The notes: generated by a model not told the origin, from the sequence alone. Counted from the stretch's first letter, positions 29,273-39,335 are shown. The stretch: 64,000 nt of DNA from Aestuariivita boseongensis (GCF_001262635.1 NZ_JXYH01000016.1:1-64000), one strand, 5' to 3'. A program made the numbers and translations.

Positions 29273-30054
29273 TGCGGTCTCCATCGGGACAGATCGGTGA
29301 GGATGGCGCGCAGCGTGGCGCGGAGGGTGTCGGCTTTGGCCGGGTCATAGGTCCAGGGTGGGGCTTCGGCGGTCAGATAGCAGCGCTGTGCCAGCTCCAT
29401 CTGGATGGCGTGCCAGCCCTGATCGGGGCGACCATAATGGCGGGTCGTCCAGCCGCCCTTGAACCGGCCATTCAGCGTTGTGGAAAATTCGGATGCGGCG
29501 CGGCAGTGGTTTTTCACCAGCGCTTCGATTGCCGGATCGCAGGTTGTGGACAGGTTCGTTCCGATATTCAGATCAGGCAGTTGGCCGTCGAAAAGGAACG
29601 GGATTTCGCCCCGGATCGAATGGCAGTCGTAAAGGATCGCAAAGCCATGCAGCGCCTTGACCCGGTCCATCTGTTCGCTCAGCGCGGCGTGATAGGGCCT
29701 GTGGAAATCATCGCATCGCTGACGGATGTCGGCATCAGACGGCGGCGTGTCCCAGATATCCACACCGTCGAAATCGGTCAGAGGGACAAGCCCGGTGGTG
29801 TTCTGCCCGGGATAGAGGCTTGCGCCGTCCGGGTCGCGGTTGACGTCGATGACATAGCGGTGGACGGGCGTGCGCACGGTGGTCACGCCGTCCAGAAGTC
29901 CGTCATAAAGCCGGTCGATATGCCAATCGGTATCCGCCAACGCGCGGCCCGTTGCGTTCAGTTTGGCCGTCACATCCTCGGGCAACCAGGTGCCGGTATG
30001 CGGCAGGCCAAGGATGACGGGGCTTTGGCCCTCGGTCACCTCAATCAGGCTCAC
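29269..30054 (-). CDS. hutG: N-formylglutamate deformylase
   Basis: 261-residue zinc-dependent amidohydrolase releasing glutamate and formate from N-formylglutamate, the last step of the five-step hut route. The family block [16 protein letters not shown], the metal-site [49 protein letters not shown] and the C-terminal [11 protein letters not shown] are all present. It is start-coupled to hutH and stop-coupled to hutU by ATGA overlaps. Its partner HutF is encoded divergently upstream of hutI. Confidence 0.95.
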   Translation of the reverse strand: MSLIEVTEGQSPVILGLPHTGTWLPEDVTAKLNATGRALADTDWHIDRLYDGLLDGVTTVRTPVHRYVIDVNRDPDGASLYPGQNTTGLVPLTDFDGVDIWDTPPSDADIRQRCDDFHRPYHAALSEQMDRVKALHGFAILYDCHSIRGEIPFLFDGQLPDLNIGTNLSTTCDPAIEALVKNHCRAASEFSTTLNGRFKGGWTTRHYGRPDQGWHAIQMELAQRCYLTAEAPPWTYDPAKADTLRATLRAILTDLSRWRPQ

Positions 30055-31577
30055 AGTGCGACCTCCACCTCTGCGGCGCGGGCGAGCGTGCCATCCGCCA
30101 CCATGTCAGACGCAACTGCGATATCGGGCGCAAGGAACCGGTCCTGCCCGATGGCGGCGACCTGGCTGCGCAGATGGGTCACCGCCTGCTGCAGCGGCGT
30201 GCTGGTGGTGAGCGGCGCGCGGAAGGTGATGCCTTGCGCGGCGCAGATCGCCTCCACCCCCAGGATGGAGTTCAGGTTCCGGTTCATCCGCGCCAGACGC
30301 CGCGCGGCATGGGCGGCCATGCTGACGTGATCTTCCTGATTGGCCGAGGTGGGCGTTGAGTCGGTCGTGCAGGGATTGGCCAGGTGCTTGTTCTCGCTCA
30401 TCAGCGCGGCGGTGGTCACCTCGGCGATCATCAGCCCGGAATTCAGGCCCGGATCGGGTGTGAGGAAGGGCGGCAGGTCGAAAGACAGCGTCGGGTCCAC
30501 CATCAGCGCGACGCGGCGCTGCGCGATGGCCCCGATTTCCGAGATCGCGACGGCGATCTGATCGGCGGCGAAACCCACAGGTTCAGCATGGAAATTCCCG
30601 CCCGAGACGATCTGCCCCTCTTCCACCAGAACCAGCGGGTTGTCGGTGACGGCGTTGGCCTCCACCTCCAGTGTCTGAGCGGCAAAACGCAGAAGATCCA
30701 GCGCGGCGCCCATCACTTGCGGCTGGCAGCGGATGCAATAGGGATCTTGCACGCGCGTGTCGCCATCGCGGTGGCTCTCGCGGATCTCTGAGCCGTCCAG
30801 CAGCGCGCGCTGAACGCTGGCAAAGTCGATCTGGCCGCGATGGCCGCGCAGGGCGTGGATGGCAGGCACCAAAGGCGCGGTCGATCCCATGATCGCATCG
30901 GTGGACATGGCCCCGGCGACCACCGCAGCCTCGAAATTCCGCCACGCGCCCCAAAGGCCCGCCAAGGCGCAGGCGGTGGAAAACTGTGTGCCGTTGATCA
31001 GCGCAAGCCCTTCCTTGGGGCCCAGCGTGATCGGGGTCAGACCCGCCTGCGCCAGCGCATCCGAGGCTGGCAAGCGCTGTCCCCGATACGTGGCCTCGCC
31101 CGCGCCGATCATGGCGGCGGCCATATGGGCCAGCGGCGCAAGGTCGCCGGACGCGCCCACAGATCCCTGATCGGGGATCACGGGCAGGACGTCACTCGCC
31201 AGCATCCTTTCGATCAGCTGGGCGGTCTCCCAGCGCACACCGCTCGCCCCGCGGCCCAGCGACAAAAGCTTCAGCGCCATCATCAGCCGGGTGGTGGCGG
31301 CGTCCAAAGGTTCGCCCACTCCGCAGCAATGGCTGAGGATCAGGTTGCGCTGCAGGGTCTGCGTGTCGGCAGGCGCGATCTTGACGCTGGCCAGTTTGCC
31401 GAAGCCAGTATTGACGCCATAAACGGCCTCTTCCCCCGCTGCGGCCTGGGCGACCAGATTGGCAGCGGCCTCGATCCCTGCGCGGGCGGCGGGGTCCAGC
31501 GTGACAGCGCCCTGCCCCGACCAGATGGCATGAAGGGTGGCCAGATCCGTGGCACCGGGTGTCAGGTGATTGGTCAC
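30051..31577 (-). CDS. hutH: Histidine ammonia-lyase
   Basis: 508-residue histidase deaminating histidine to urocanate. The Ala-Ser-Gly triad that cyclises into the MIO electrophile is in [17 protein letters not shown]. Other family features are [14 protein letters not shown] near the N-terminus, [35 protein letters not shown] and the C-terminal [16 protein letters not shown]. Length and spacing are normal. ATGA overlaps join it to hutI upstream and hutG downstream. Confidence 0.97.
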   Translation of the reverse strand: MTNHLTPGATDLATLHAIWSGQGAVTLDPAARAGIEAAANLVAQAAAGEEAVYGVNTGFGKLASVKIAPADTQTLQRNLILSHCCGVGEPLDAATTRLMMALKLLSLGRGASGVRWETAQLIERMLASDVLPVIPDQGSVGASGDLAPLAHMAAAMIGAGEATYRGQRLPASDALAQAGLTPITLGPKEGLALINGTQFSTACALAGLWGAWRNFEAAVVAGAMSTDAIMGSTAPLVPAIHALRGHRGQIDFASVQRALLDGSEIRESHRDGDTRVQDPYCIRCQPQVMGAALDLLRFAAQTLEVEANAVTDNPLVLVEEGQIVSGGNFHAEPVGFAADQIAVAISEIGAIAQRRVALMVDPTLSFDLPPFLTPDPGLNSGLMIAEVTTAALMSENKHLANPCTTDSTPTSANQEDHVSMAAHAARRLARMNRNLNSILGVEAICAAQGITFRAPLTTSTPLQQAVTHLRSQVAAIGQDRFLAPDIAVASDMVADGTLARAAEVEVAL

Positions 31578-32767
31578 AGTAGTCCTCCGAACATGCGGGC
31601 GTGAAGCGGGTTGAAACCGATGCGATAGGACAGCTCGGCCGGATCATGGACATCCCAGATCGCCAGATCGGCGCGTTGACCGGGGGCGAGGCTTCCGCGA
31701 TCGGTCAGGCCCAGCGCGCGGGCGGCATGTTGGGTAATGCCGGCCAAAGCCTCTTCCGGGGTCAGGCGGAACAGCGTGCAGCCCATGTTCAGCGTCAGCA
31801 GGAGGGAGGCGAGCGGAGACGACCCCGGATTGCAATCGGTGGCCAGCGCGATCGGCACACCGGCATCGCGGAACGCCTGCACCGGGGGCATCTGCGTTTC
31901 GCGCAGGGTGTAAAACGCGCCCGGCAACAGAACCGCAACGCTGCCCGATCCGGCCAGCGCCTGCGCATCGTCGGCTGTGGCATATTCCACGTGATCGGCC
32001 GACAGCGCGCCATATTCGGCAGCCAGCGCCGTACCGCCCATATGGCTGAGCTGTTCGGCATGAAGCTTCACCGGCAGGTCCAGCCACCGCGCAGTGTCAA
32101 AGACCCGGCGGATCTGAGCGGTGTCAAAGGCGATGCCTTCGCAAAACCCGTCGACGGCATCGACCAGCCCTTCTTCATGCGCCGCGCGCAGGGCGGGAAT
32201 GGCGACATTGTCGATGTATCCGTCCGGATCGCCCGTGTATTCGGGCGGCACCGCGTGCGCCCCCAGAAAACTGGTGCGCACCGTGATCGGGCGCTGGTCC
32301 GCGATCTGGCGGGCGACGCGCAGCATTCTGAGTTCGGTTTCGGTATCCAGGCCATAGCCAGACTTTACCTCGACCGTCGTGACGCCTTCGGCGATCATCG
32401 CATCCACGCGGGTCAGTGCGCCGTGCAACAGCGCCTCATCTGACGCGTCGCGCGTGGCGCTGACGGTTGATACGATCCCGCCGCCTGCGCGCGCGATTTC
32501 TTCATAGCTGGCGCCGTCCAACCGCATTTCGAATTCCCGCGCACGGTTGCCGCCAAAGACCAGATGGGTGTGGCAGTCGATCAGGCCGGGGGTGACCAGA
32601 CGCCCCTCAAGATCCCGCGCCTCGTCGGCGCGATGGGCCTCGGGCAGGTCGCTCATGGGGCCGATCCAGACGATCTTATCCTGTTTGATGACCAGCGCGG
32701 CATCGTCGATCAGCCCGTATCGGGCCGGGGTCGCGAAGCTCGCCAGGCGGGCATTGGTAAGGATCAT
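31574..32767 (-). CDS. hutI: Imidazolonepropionase
   Basis: 397-residue amidohydrolase opening the ring of 4-imidazolone-5-propionate to N-formimidoylglutamate. Metal-binding HTH in [14 protein letters not shown], substrate block [25 protein letters not shown], the His in KLHAEQLSH and the Asp in [12 protein letters not shown] mark the family. ATG at 32767 yields the family N-terminus; the frame is open 86 codons upstream, but that part overlaps the intergenic region and hutF start. First gene of the hutIHGU operon, divergent from hutF, with a candidate HutC site in between. Confidence 0.96.
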   Translation of the reverse strand: MILTNARLASFATPARYGLIDDAALVIKQDKIVWIGPMSDLPEAHRADEARDLEGRLVTPGLIDCHTHLVFGGNRAREFEMRLDGASYEEIARAGGGIVSTVSATRDASDEALLHGALTRVDAMIAEGVTTVEVKSGYGLDTETELRMLRVARQIADQRPITVRTSFLGAHAVPPEYTGDPDGYIDNVAIPALRAAHEEGLVDAVDGFCEGIAFDTAQIRRVFDTARWLDLPVKLHAEQLSHMGGTALAAEYGALSADHVEYATADDAQALAGSGSVAVLLPGAFYTLRETQMPPVQAFRDAGVPIALATDCNPGSSPLASLLLTLNMGCTLFRLTPEEALAGITQHAARALGLTDRGSLAPGQRADLAIWDVHDPAELSYRIGFNPLHARMFGGLL

Positions 32768-32805
32768 CTGCGTTTCCTGCTTGATTCCGGTGATGTGACT
32801 CTGCA

Positions 32806-32819
32806 TATGTCTGCACATA
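32806..32819. promoter_or_regulatory. Candidate HutC operator between hutI and hutF
   Basis: TATGTCTGCACATA, an inverted repeat (TATGT/ACATA), sits in the 76-base divergent gap between hutI and hutF. A closely similar sequence, TATGTCTATCCATA on the minus strand, overlaps the annotated start of hutC (35010-35023). Two related palindromes at exactly the promoters expected for a HutC regulon support operator function by inference. Confidence 0.6.
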
Positions 32820-32843
32820 ATATCTGTCAATACGGGGGATCCC

Positions 32844-34205
32844 ATGCAGGTTCTATGGGCGGAACAGGCGCTGGTGGCCGGGGCGTGGCAAAACGATGTG
32901 CGTCTTGAGATTGCCGGGGGCCGGATTGCGAGGATCACCCCGAACGCCCCGGCCGAAGGCCTCCGCGTCGGGCTTCTTGCGCCCGCGCCCGCCAACAGCC
33001 ACAGCCACGCCTTCCAGCGCGCCATGGCCGGTCTGACCGAAAAACGCGGACCGGCCGAGGGCGACAGTTTCTGGACCTGGCGGCAGCTGATGTTCCGGTT
33101 CCTGAACGATCTGACCCCTGATCATGTGGAGGCGATCACCGCCTTCGTGCAGATGGAAATGCTGGAGGCAGGCTTCGGCGCGTCGGTCGAGTTCCACTAT
33201 CTTCACCACCGCCCCGGCGGCGCGCCTTACCGGAACGTGGCCGAGATGTCGGCGCGGATCGCTGCCGCAGCTCAGACCAGTGGGATTGGCCTGACGCTTT
33301 TACCGGTGCTTTACATGCAGGGCGGCTGTGACGGGCGGGCTCTGGCCCCCGGGCAGCAGCGCTTTGACTGCGATCTGGACCTTTACGTCCGGCTTCTGGA
33401 CGGAGCCGGGACGGCGCTGGCCCGACTGCCTGCGGATACTGTTCTGGGCACCGCGCCCCATTCCCTCCGCGCCGTCAGCCGCGCGGGGCTGGAGGCCGTG
33501 GTCACCCTGCGTCCCGACGCGCCGATCCACATGCATCTGGCCGAACAGCAGGCCGAAGTAGATGAAGTTCAGGCCGCCTATGGCGCGCGCCCGGTGGAGT
33601 GGGGTCTGGCGCATCTGGAGCTTTCATCGCGCTGGTGCCTGATCCATTGCACGCAGATGACGGCGGAGGAGACAACGGCACTGGCGCACACCGGGGCGGT
33701 TGCGGGGCTTTGCCCGTTGACCGAGGCAAGCCTTGGCGATGGCATTTTCGACGGGTTGCGATGGGTGCAGAATGGCGGGACGATCTCTGTCGGGTCGGAC
33801 AGCAATATCCGCATTTCGCTGGCCGAGGAACTGAGGCAACTTGATACCTCCCAACGCCTGCGCGACCATAGCCGCGCGGCTTTTGCGACATCGGAAAAGT
33901 CAACAGGGGAAAGGCTTTGGGAGGGCGTGGCGCAAGGCGGCGCACAGGCCGCGGGGCGCGGCGCGGGGCAGATCGCCCAAGGAGAATGGGCCGATCTGCT
34001 GGCTCTGGATATGACTCATGTGGACCTGGCCGGCCTCAGGCCCGACACCTGCCTGGACACCTTTGTCTTTGCCGGGGACAGCGGGATGGTCAAAGACGTC
34101 TGGTCCGCCGGGCGGCATATGGTGCAGGACGGGCGGCACATCCGGCACGCGGAGATCACAAACGCCTATCGCCGCGCAGTGGCAGAGTTGCGCAGCGGGT
34201 TGTGA
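32844..34205 (+). CDS. hutF: Formimidoylglutamate deiminase
   Basis: 453-residue amidohydrolase converting N-formimidoylglutamate to N-formylglutamate and ammonia; its presence with hutG shows the five-step pathway. Features: [23 protein letters not shown] (HxH metal site), [32 protein letters not shown], the His in [12 protein letters not shown], and [12 protein letters not shown] near the C-terminus. It is transcribed away from hutIHGU. A 59-base REP-like element lies 10 bases after its stop. Confidence 0.96.
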   Translation: MQVLWAEQALVAGAWQNDVRLEIAGGRIARITPNAPAEGLRVGLLAPAPANSHSHAFQRAMAGLTEKRGPAEGDSFWTWRQLMFRFLNDLTPDHVEAITAFVQMEMLEAGFGASVEFHYLHHRPGGAPYRNVAEMSARIAAAAQTSGIGLTLLPVLYMQGGCDGRALAPGQQRFDCDLDLYVRLLDGAGTALARLPADTVLGTAPHSLRAVSRAGLEAVVTLRPDAPIHMHLAEQQAEVDEVQAAYGARPVEWGLAHLELSSRWCLIHCTQMTAEETTALAHTGAVAGLCPLTEASLGDGIFDGLRWVQNGGTISVGSDSNIRISLAEELRQLDTSQRLRDHSRAAFATSEKSTGERLWEGVAQGGAQAAGRGAGQIAQGEWADLLALDMTHVDLAGLRPDTCLDTFVFAGDSGMVKDVWSAGRHMVQDGRHIRHAEITNAYRRAVAELRSGL

Positions 34206-34215
34206 TCCCTCCCAC

Positions 34216-34274
34216 GCCCCGGACTTGACCCGGGGCCTCCGGTCCATGGCGAGGTCCCGGATCAGGTCCGGGAC
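34216..34274 (+). repeat. REP-like element, copy 1
   Basis: A 59-base element of two GC-rich inverted repeats (CCCCGGACTTGACCCGGGG and GTCCCGGATCAGGTCCGGGAC-like) joined by a short spacer, between the convergent hutF and hutC. A second copy in opposite orientation, identical over the right half and with about nine differences overall, lies inside sitABCD (37088-37146). Confidence 0.75.
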
Positions 34275-34284
34275 ACGCAGCGCC

Positions 34285-35022
34285 TCAATACCGCGTTGTC
34301 ATCTTGTAACCGCGTCCGAACACCATGCGGACATAGGTCACGGGCGCGTCATTCAGCCAGGTCGAGCGTTCGCCCTGAAACAGCGGATCGCCCAGGGCGC
34401 AGCCCAGGTCGCGCGCCAGATCGGCGTCGGCAGCCGTAGCGGAAAACCCGATCTCCACATCCGAAAAGGGGATCGTGGCGATCAGCCATTCATTGGGGCC
34501 TTGCGTGGTAAAATCCGCCTCCCGAGCGGCGGGGATCGTGGTCAGGTTGATCCAGCGGTCTTCCACCTGATAGTGCGTATCGCCTGCAACATGCAGGCAG
34601 CGCAGATGCAGCACCGGATCGGGCCGGGTCAGCCGCATCCGGGCACAAAGCCAGGCCGGTGCCTGCGTCTCCTCCCGTTCAAGCAGGCGGTATGTATAGC
34701 GTTCGCCCAAGCTCTCGATCTCGCGCCGGACCAGGGGGATGTCGAACCGTGCCTGCCGCACGGGGGCCTGACGCACGCGGGTTCCGGATTTGCGCTTGCG
34801 CTCCAACAGCCCCTCTTCCGCCAGTTCGCGCAGGGCGCGGTTCACCGTGGCGCGGGCACAGCCGTAATCGGCAGCCATGTCCTCTTCCTTGGGCAGTTCT
34901 GCGCCCAAAGCCCAGACGCCGCGCACCACTTTGCTGCGCACGTCTTCCTTGATCTGGCGATAGCTGATCTGTCCCACGACCCTGTCCTGAACTGTCCTTC
35001 CTTGAGTTATATGGATAGACAT
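34285..35022 (-). CDS. hutC: Histidine utilization repressor HutC (GntR/UTRA family)
   Basis: GntR-family regulator: winged helix-turn-helix near the N-terminus (KEEDMAADYGCARATVNRALRELAEEGLLERKRKSGTRV) and a C-terminal UTRA ligand domain (PVLHLRCLHVAGDTHYQVEDRWINL through APVTYVRMVFG). In this family urocanate is the inducer. The ATG at 35022 sits inside a TATG...CATA palindrome resembling the hutI/hutF operator, so translation may really begin at an in-frame GTG at 34977. Next to hut genes, it very probably represses hutF, hutIHGU and itself. Confidence 0.92.
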   Translation of the reverse strand: MSIHITQGRTVQDRVVGQISYRQIKEDVRSKVVRGVWALGAELPKEEDMAADYGCARATVNRALRELAEEGLLERKRKSGTRVRQAPVRQARFDIPLVRREIESLGERYTYRLLEREETQAPAWLCARMRLTRPDPVLHLRCLHVAGDTHYQVEDRWINLTTIPAAREADFTTQGPNEWLIATIPFSDVEIGFSATAADADLARDLGCALGDPLFQGERSTWLNDAPVTYVRMVFGRGYKMTTRY

Positions 35023-35023
35023 A
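35010..35023. promoter_or_regulatory. Candidate HutC autoregulatory operator
   Basis: TATGGATAGACATA (TATGTCTATCCATA on the hutC strand) resembles the palindrome between hutI and hutF. Because it overlaps the most upstream possible hutC start, it favours a downstream start codon. Confidence 0.5.
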
Positions 35024-35084
35024 AAAAAGGCAATGCGAATGCGCCCATGACCTTCCCCTTGCAAGCGGAAAGCTGTATATTAAA

Positions 35085-35129
35085 TGCAACTCATTCGCAT
35101 TTGCGTTGACAAGTTGCGAGTGAATTGCA
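35085..35129 (+). promoter_or_regulatory. sit promoter between two Fur-family (Mur-type) boxes
   Basis: Two 15-base palindromic sites, TGCAACTCATTCGCA (35085-35099) and TGCGAGTGAATTGCA (35115-35129), lie as an inverted pair. They match the TGCRAnTnAnTYGCA pattern of alphaproteobacterial Fur/Mur boxes. A TTGACA -35 hexamer (35106-35111) lies between them and a plausible -10 begins near 35128, so the second box overlaps the spacer and -10. Manganese-dependent repression of sitABCD is the expected outcome. Confidence 0.75.
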
Positions 35130-35166
35130 ATAGCAAAGCCACAACCCGTGCACAGGGAGCATTCGG

Positions 35167-36069
35167 ATGTTCAGCACATTGACGAAATGGACAGCCGCCG
35201 CCGTTCTGGCAGGCAGCCTCGCCCAACCCGCCTGGGCGGACGAGAAGATGAAAGTCGTGACCACCTTCACCGTCATCGCCGATATCGCCCAGAACGTGGC
35301 GGGCGACGCGGCCGAAGTGGTGTCAGTCACCAAACCCGGCGCCGAAATCCACGGATATGAGCCCACCCCGCGCGATATCGTGCGCGCCTCGGATGCGGAT
35401 CTGATCCTGTGGAACGGCATGAACCTTGAGTTGTGGTTCGAACAGTTCCTGACCAATCTTGAAGGCGTGCCTGCCGTGACCGTGTCAGAGGGGATCGACC
35501 CCATCTCGATCTCGTCGGGGTCATATGAAGGCAAGCCCAACCCGCATGCCTGGATGGGTCTGGATAACGCGCTGATCTATATCGACAATATCGCTGCCGC
35601 CTTCGCCGAGCAGGATCCCGATAACGCCGGGATCTACAAGGCCAACGCGGCGCGCTATGCCGACGAATTGCGCGCCACGATCGAACCCCTGCGCGATGCC
35701 GTGGCACAGATCCCCGAAGACCAGCGCTGGCTGGTGACCTGCGAAGGCGCGTTCAGCTATCTGGCGCGGGATTTCGGGCTGAAAGAGCTGTATCTGTGGC
35801 CGATGAACGCCGATCAGGTGGGCACCCCGCAACAGGTGCGCGCGGTGATCGACGGCGTGCGGCAGAACAACATCCCCGTGGTGTTCTGCGAAAGCACCGT
35901 CAACACGGCCCCCGCCGAACAGGTCGCCCGCGAAACAGGCGTGACCTATGGCGGCGTTCTTTATGTGGATTCGCTCAGCGAACCGGACGGGCCCGTGCCC
36001 ACCTATCTGGATCTGTTGCGGGTCACCGCGACGACCGTGGCCACCGGGCTGACCGCCGCCACGAATTAA
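35167..36069 (+). CDS. sitA: Manganese/iron ABC transporter substrate-binding protein
   Basis: 300-residue cluster A-I metal-binding lipoprotein-like/periplasmic protein with a Sec signal peptide ending ...LAQPAWA. Metal ligands characteristic of SitA/PsaA are visible: His in GAEIHGYEPTP, His in NPHAWMG, Glu in TCEGAFSYL and Asp in YVDSLSEPDGP; the absence of a long His-rich loop argues against a ZnuA zinc transporter. It is first in sitABCD, about 38 bases after paired Fur-family boxes, favouring Mn(II) as substrate. Confidence 0.93.
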   Translation: MFSTLTKWTAAAVLAGSLAQPAWADEKMKVVTTFTVIADIAQNVAGDAAEVVSVTKPGAEIHGYEPTPRDIVRASDADLILWNGMNLELWFEQFLTNLEGVPAVTVSEGIDPISISSGSYEGKPNPHAWMGLDNALIYIDNIAAAFAEQDPDNAGIYKANAARYADELRATIEPLRDAVAQIPEDQRWLVTCEGAFSYLARDFGLKELYLWPMNADQVGTPQQVRAVIDGVRQNNIPVVFCESTVNTAPAEQVARETGVTYGGVLYVDSLSEPDGPVPTYLDLLRVTATTVATGLTAATN

Positions 36070-36173
36070 GTGGCGCGAAGAATTGACAGGGCGACCCGCG
36101 GCGCAAATATGCGTCGCGGGGCTTGCCGTTTGAAAGACCCCGCGCCCGATGGCGCAACAGGTAAAGGACCGAC

Positions 36174-37070
36174 ATGCTCAATACCGCACCCACGCTGACA
36201 TCAGCCCAGGCAGCGGACGCATCCGGCGGCATCCGCGCGCGCGACGTGACCGTGACCTATCGCAACGGCCACACCGCGCTCTGGAACGCCAGTTTCGAGA
36301 TCCCGCGCGGCACGGTGACCGCCCTGGTGGGCGTGAACGGCGCGGGCAAATCCACGCTGTTCAAGGCGATCATGGGGTTCGTGCCGGCCGCGCAGGGCGA
36401 CATTTCCCTTCTGGGCCTGAGCGTCGCCGAAGCGCTGCGCCGCAACCTTGTAGCCTATGTCCCCCAATCAGAAGACGTCGATTGGGAGTTTCCCGTTCTC
36501 GTAGAAGACGTGGTGATGATGGGCCGCTATGGTCACATGGGGTTCCTGCGCCGCCCTCGCGCGGCCGATCACGAGGCAGTCGACGCCGCCTTGCGCCGGG
36601 TGAACATGCAGGACTATCGCCACCGCCAGATCGGAGAGCTGTCGGGCGGGCAGCGCAAACGCGTCTTTCTGGCCCGCGCGCTGGCGCAGGATGGGCAGGT
36701 GATCCTGCTGGACGAACCCTTCACCGGTGTCGATGTGAAAACCGAAGATCAGATCGTCCAACTGCTGCGCGATCTGCGCGACGAGGGGCGCGTGATGCTG
36801 GTGTCGACCCACAACCTGGGGTCTGTGCCCGAATTCTGCGACCGCACGATCCTGGTCAAGGGCACCGTGCTGGCCTACGGCACCACGGAAGAGACCTTCA
36901 CCCGCGAGAACCTGGAAAAAGCCTTTGGCGGCGTGCTGCGCCACTTCACGCTTGGCGGTGAGGATCTGCATGACGACGAAGACGCGCGGTCTGTCACGAT
37001 CCTGACCGACGACGAACGCCCCTTCGTGCAATATGGCGAAGAAACCAAACGGACGGAGCGCAAGGAATGA
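36174..37070 (+). CDS. sitB: Manganese/iron ABC transporter ATP-binding protein
   Basis: 298-residue ATPase with Walker [11 protein letters not shown]-loop [14 protein letters not shown] (the DWxFPV sequence is typical of metal transporters of this family), signature [12 protein letters not shown], Walker [13 protein letters not shown] and H-loop STHN. The C-terminal tail (about 240-298) is charged. It follows sitA by about 100 bases. A REP-like element separates it from sitC, which breaks the tight coupling seen between sitC and sitD. Confidence 0.94.
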   Translation: MLNTAPTLTSAQAADASGGIRARDVTVTYRNGHTALWNASFEIPRGTVTALVGVNGAGKSTLFKAIMGFVPAAQGDISLLGLSVAEALRRNLVAYVPQSEDVDWEFPVLVEDVVMMGRYGHMGFLRRPRAADHEAVDAALRRVNMQDYRHRQIGELSGGQRKRVFLARALAQDGQVILLDEPFTGVDVKTEDQIVQLLRDLRDEGRVMLVSTHNLGSVPEFCDRTILVKGTVLAYGTTEETFTRENLEKAFGGVLRHFTLGGEDLHDDEDARSVTILTDDERPFVQYGEETKRTERKE

Positions 37071-37087
37071 CCGCGCGCGTCGGATAC

Positions 37088-37146
37088 GTCCCGGACCTGA
37101 TCCGGGACCTCGCCCGCAGCCAGAGGCCCCAGGTCAGGCCCGGGGC
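37088..37146 (-). repeat. REP-like element, copy 2, inside the sit operon
   Basis: 59-base inverted copy of the element at 34216-34274, filling most of the 85-base gap between sitB and sitC. Both inverted repeats are preserved. A stable hairpin here could change the relative amounts of ATPase and permeases. Confidence 0.75.
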
Positions 37147-37155
37147 GCGTCTCGC

Positions 37156-38016
37156 ATGAACGTCCTGCTGGAGCCTTTCAGCTATACCTACATGACCAAC
37201 GCCATGTGGGTGTCGGCGCTGGTCGGGGCGGTCTGCGCCTTCCTGTCGGCCTATCTGATGCTGAAGGGCTGGTCGCTGATCGGCGACGCGCTGGCCCATT
37301 CGGTCGTGCCGGGGGTGGCCGGAGCCTATATTCTGGGCCTGCCCTTTGCGCTGGGGGCCTTCATGGCGGGCGGGCTGGCGGCGGGCGGCATGCTGTTTCT
37401 GTCGGAACGGTCCGGCCTGAAAGTGGATGTGATCATCGGGCTGATCTTCACATCTTTCTTCGGGCTGGGACTGTTCATTGTGTCGATCAATCCCACCTCG
37501 ATCTCGGTCCAGACGATCACAATGGGCAATATTCTGGCGATCACGCCGGAAGACACGTTGCAACTGGTGATCATCGGCGCGGTGTCGCTGGTCATTCTGC
37601 TGGCCAAGTGGAAAGACCTGATGGTCACCTTTTTCGATGAAAACCACGCGCGCACCATCGGGCTGCGGCCCAACCTGCTGAAGGTGGTGTTCTTCATGCT
37701 GCTCAGCGCCTCGGTCGTGGCGGCGATGCAGACGGTGGGGGCGTTTCTGGTGATCGCCATGGTGGTGACACCGGGGGCCACGGCCTATCTGCTGTGCGAC
37801 CGGTTCCCGCGGCTGATCGTGGTGTCAGTGGCGATCGGGGCGGGCACGTCGTTTTTCGGGGCCTATGCCAGCTATTTCCTCGATGGAGCGACGGGCGGGA
37901 TCATCGTGACGCTGCAGACGCTGATCTTCCTTCTGGCCTTCACCTTCGCGCCCAAACACGGGCTTCTTGCCGCGCGGCGCAAGGCGCGCGCGGCGCTGGC
38001 ACGGGGGCACGGATGA
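37156..38016 (+). CDS. sitC: Manganese/iron ABC transporter permease (first)
   Basis: 286-residue inner-membrane protein of the ABC-3 family with about eight hydrophobic helices; the opening FSYTYMTNAMWVSALVGAVCAFLSAYLMLKGWSLIGDALAHSVVPGVAGAYILG contains the conserved GDALAHSVVPGVA sequence. ATG at 37156 is the first suitable start after the REP-like element. Its TGA overlaps the sitD ATG, so the two permeases are translationally coupled and likely form a heterodimer. Confidence 0.93.
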   Translation: MNVLLEPFSYTYMTNAMWVSALVGAVCAFLSAYLMLKGWSLIGDALAHSVVPGVAGAYILGLPFALGAFMAGGLAAGGMLFLSERSGLKVDVIIGLIFTSFFGLGLFIVSINPTSISVQTITMGNILAITPEDTLQLVIIGAVSLVILLAKWKDLMVTFFDENHARTIGLRPNLLKVVFFMLLSASVVAAMQTVGAFLVIAMVVTPGATAYLLCDRFPRLIVVSVAIGAGTSFFGAYASYFLDGATGGIIVTLQTLIFLLAFTFAPKHGLLAARRKARAALARGHG

Positions 38017-38876
38017 TCGACACGCTGCTGATGCCCTTCCAGTTCGCCTTCATGCAGAACGCTTTCCTGATCTGCCTGATCGTGGCGGTCCCCACGGCGC
38101 TTTTGTCCAGTTTTCTTGTGCTTAAGGGCTGGGCGCTGATGGGGGATGCGATCAGCCATGCGGTACTGCCGGGGATCGTGCTGGCCTATATCATCGGCAT
38201 CCCGCTGCTGATCGGAGCCTTCGTGGCGGGGATGATCTGTGCATTGTCGACCGGGTATCTGAGTCATAACAGCCGCGTCAAACAGGACACGGTCATGGGC
38301 GTGGTGTTTTCGGGCATGTTCGGGCTGGGGCTGGTGCTCTATGTCTCGGTCGAGACGAATGCCCATCTGGATCACATCCTGTTCGGCAATATGCTTGGGG
38401 TGGGCACGCAGGATCTGTGGACCTCGGGCCTGATCTCTCTGGCAGTTGCGGCGGGGCTTGTGCTGAAATGGAAAGACCTGCTGTTGCACAGCTTTGATCC
38501 CGCGCAGGCGCAGGCCTCGGGCCTGCCGGTCAACCTTTTGCATTACGCTCTTCTGACGGCGATCTCGCTTGCGGTGGTCGCCACGCTGTCGGCCACGGGG
38601 CTGATCCTGGCCATCGGGCTGCTGATCGCGCCGGGGGCCATCGCCTTTCTGCTGGTGCGCGAATTCCGCACGATGCTGTGGGTGGCCAGCCTTGTTTGCG
38701 TCGTGTCGATGCTGGCGGGAACCTATGCCAGTTTCTTCATCGACAGCGCCCCCGCGCCGACGATCATCCTGATCCTGACCGGGGTGTTCATCCTGGCCTT
38801 CCTGCGCCGCCAGTTTCTGACGCGCCGGGCCTCGCGCCAGCGCATCGCGCAAGATGCACAAGGGCAGACTATGTGA
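38013..38876 (+). CDS. sitD: Manganese/iron ABC transporter permease (second)
   Basis: 287-residue ABC-3 family permease with about eight membrane helices and the paired conserved block KGWALMGDAISHAVLPGIVLAYIIG, paralogous to SitC. ATG overlaps the sitC TGA. Two permease genes rather than one is the SitABCD/YfeABCD arrangement, consistent with manganese (and possibly ferrous iron) uptake. Last gene of the operon. Confidence 0.93.
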   Translation: MIDTLLMPFQFAFMQNAFLICLIVAVPTALLSSFLVLKGWALMGDAISHAVLPGIVLAYIIGIPLLIGAFVAGMICALSTGYLSHNSRVKQDTVMGVVFSGMFGLGLVLYVSVETNAHLDHILFGNMLGVGTQDLWTSGLISLAVAAGLVLKWKDLLLHSFDPAQAQASGLPVNLLHYALLTAISLAVVATLSATGLILAIGLLIAPGAIAFLLVREFRTMLWVASLVCVVSMLAGTYASFFIDSAPAPTIILILTGVFILAFLRRQFLTRRASRQRIAQDAQGQTM

Positions 38877-38951
38877 CCCAATTGCCGCGGTTCTTCACCC
38901 GCGTCGCACACCCGTCTTGAGCAGCATACATTTGTACACAATTCTGCGGCC

Positions 38952-39335
38952 ATGATCGCAAAACACCTTGGTCCCTGCCTTGCCCTTCTGCTGATCGCCG
39001 CCAGCCCGGCCAGCAGTGCGTCAACCGATCTGCACCGCGATTTCGCCACCTGCGCAGGACGGCTTGCGGCGCAGGCCGAATATGAGGCGGCGACAAGCGC
39101 GCCCCAGCTTTCCGCCACCCAGGCGCTGCTTGGCCAGTTCCGCGATCTGACCGAGGCCACGGCCCAACGCGCGGATTGGCGCGACAGCATCGACATCCGC
39201 GTACGCGCGAAACTGGCCCATCAGGCCATCCTGACCCGCGCGGATACCAGCGAAAACACGCAGGACGCCCGCTGGGCCCGGCAACGCGCCGCCCGCGAAA
39301 TCGCCCGCTGCCGCAGCCTGCTGTTGGGCGGCTGA
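38952..39335 (+). CDS. Small periplasmic protein of unknown function
   Basis: 127-residue protein with a clear signal peptide (MIAKHLGPCLALLLIAASPASSA). The mature part is Ala-rich and helical, with one cysteine near its start (DFATCAGRLAAQAEYEA) and one near the end (REIARCRSLLLGG) that could form a disulfide. I recognise no family. It lies between sitABCD and the TIR operon; 76 bases separate it from the TIR gene on the same strand, so co-transcription with either is possible but unproven. Confidence 0.7.
   Translation: MIAKHLGPCLALLLIAASPASSASTDLHRDFATCAGRLAAQAEYEAATSAPQLSATQALLGQFRDLTEATAQRADWRDSIDIRVRAKLAHQAILTRADTSENTQDARWARQRAAREIARCRSLLLGG

Noticed and set aside
35167-38876. Zinc transporter ZnuABC
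   Set aside because: There are two permeases and no His-rich loop in the binding protein, and the promoter boxes look Mur-type; the manganese Sit assignment fits better.
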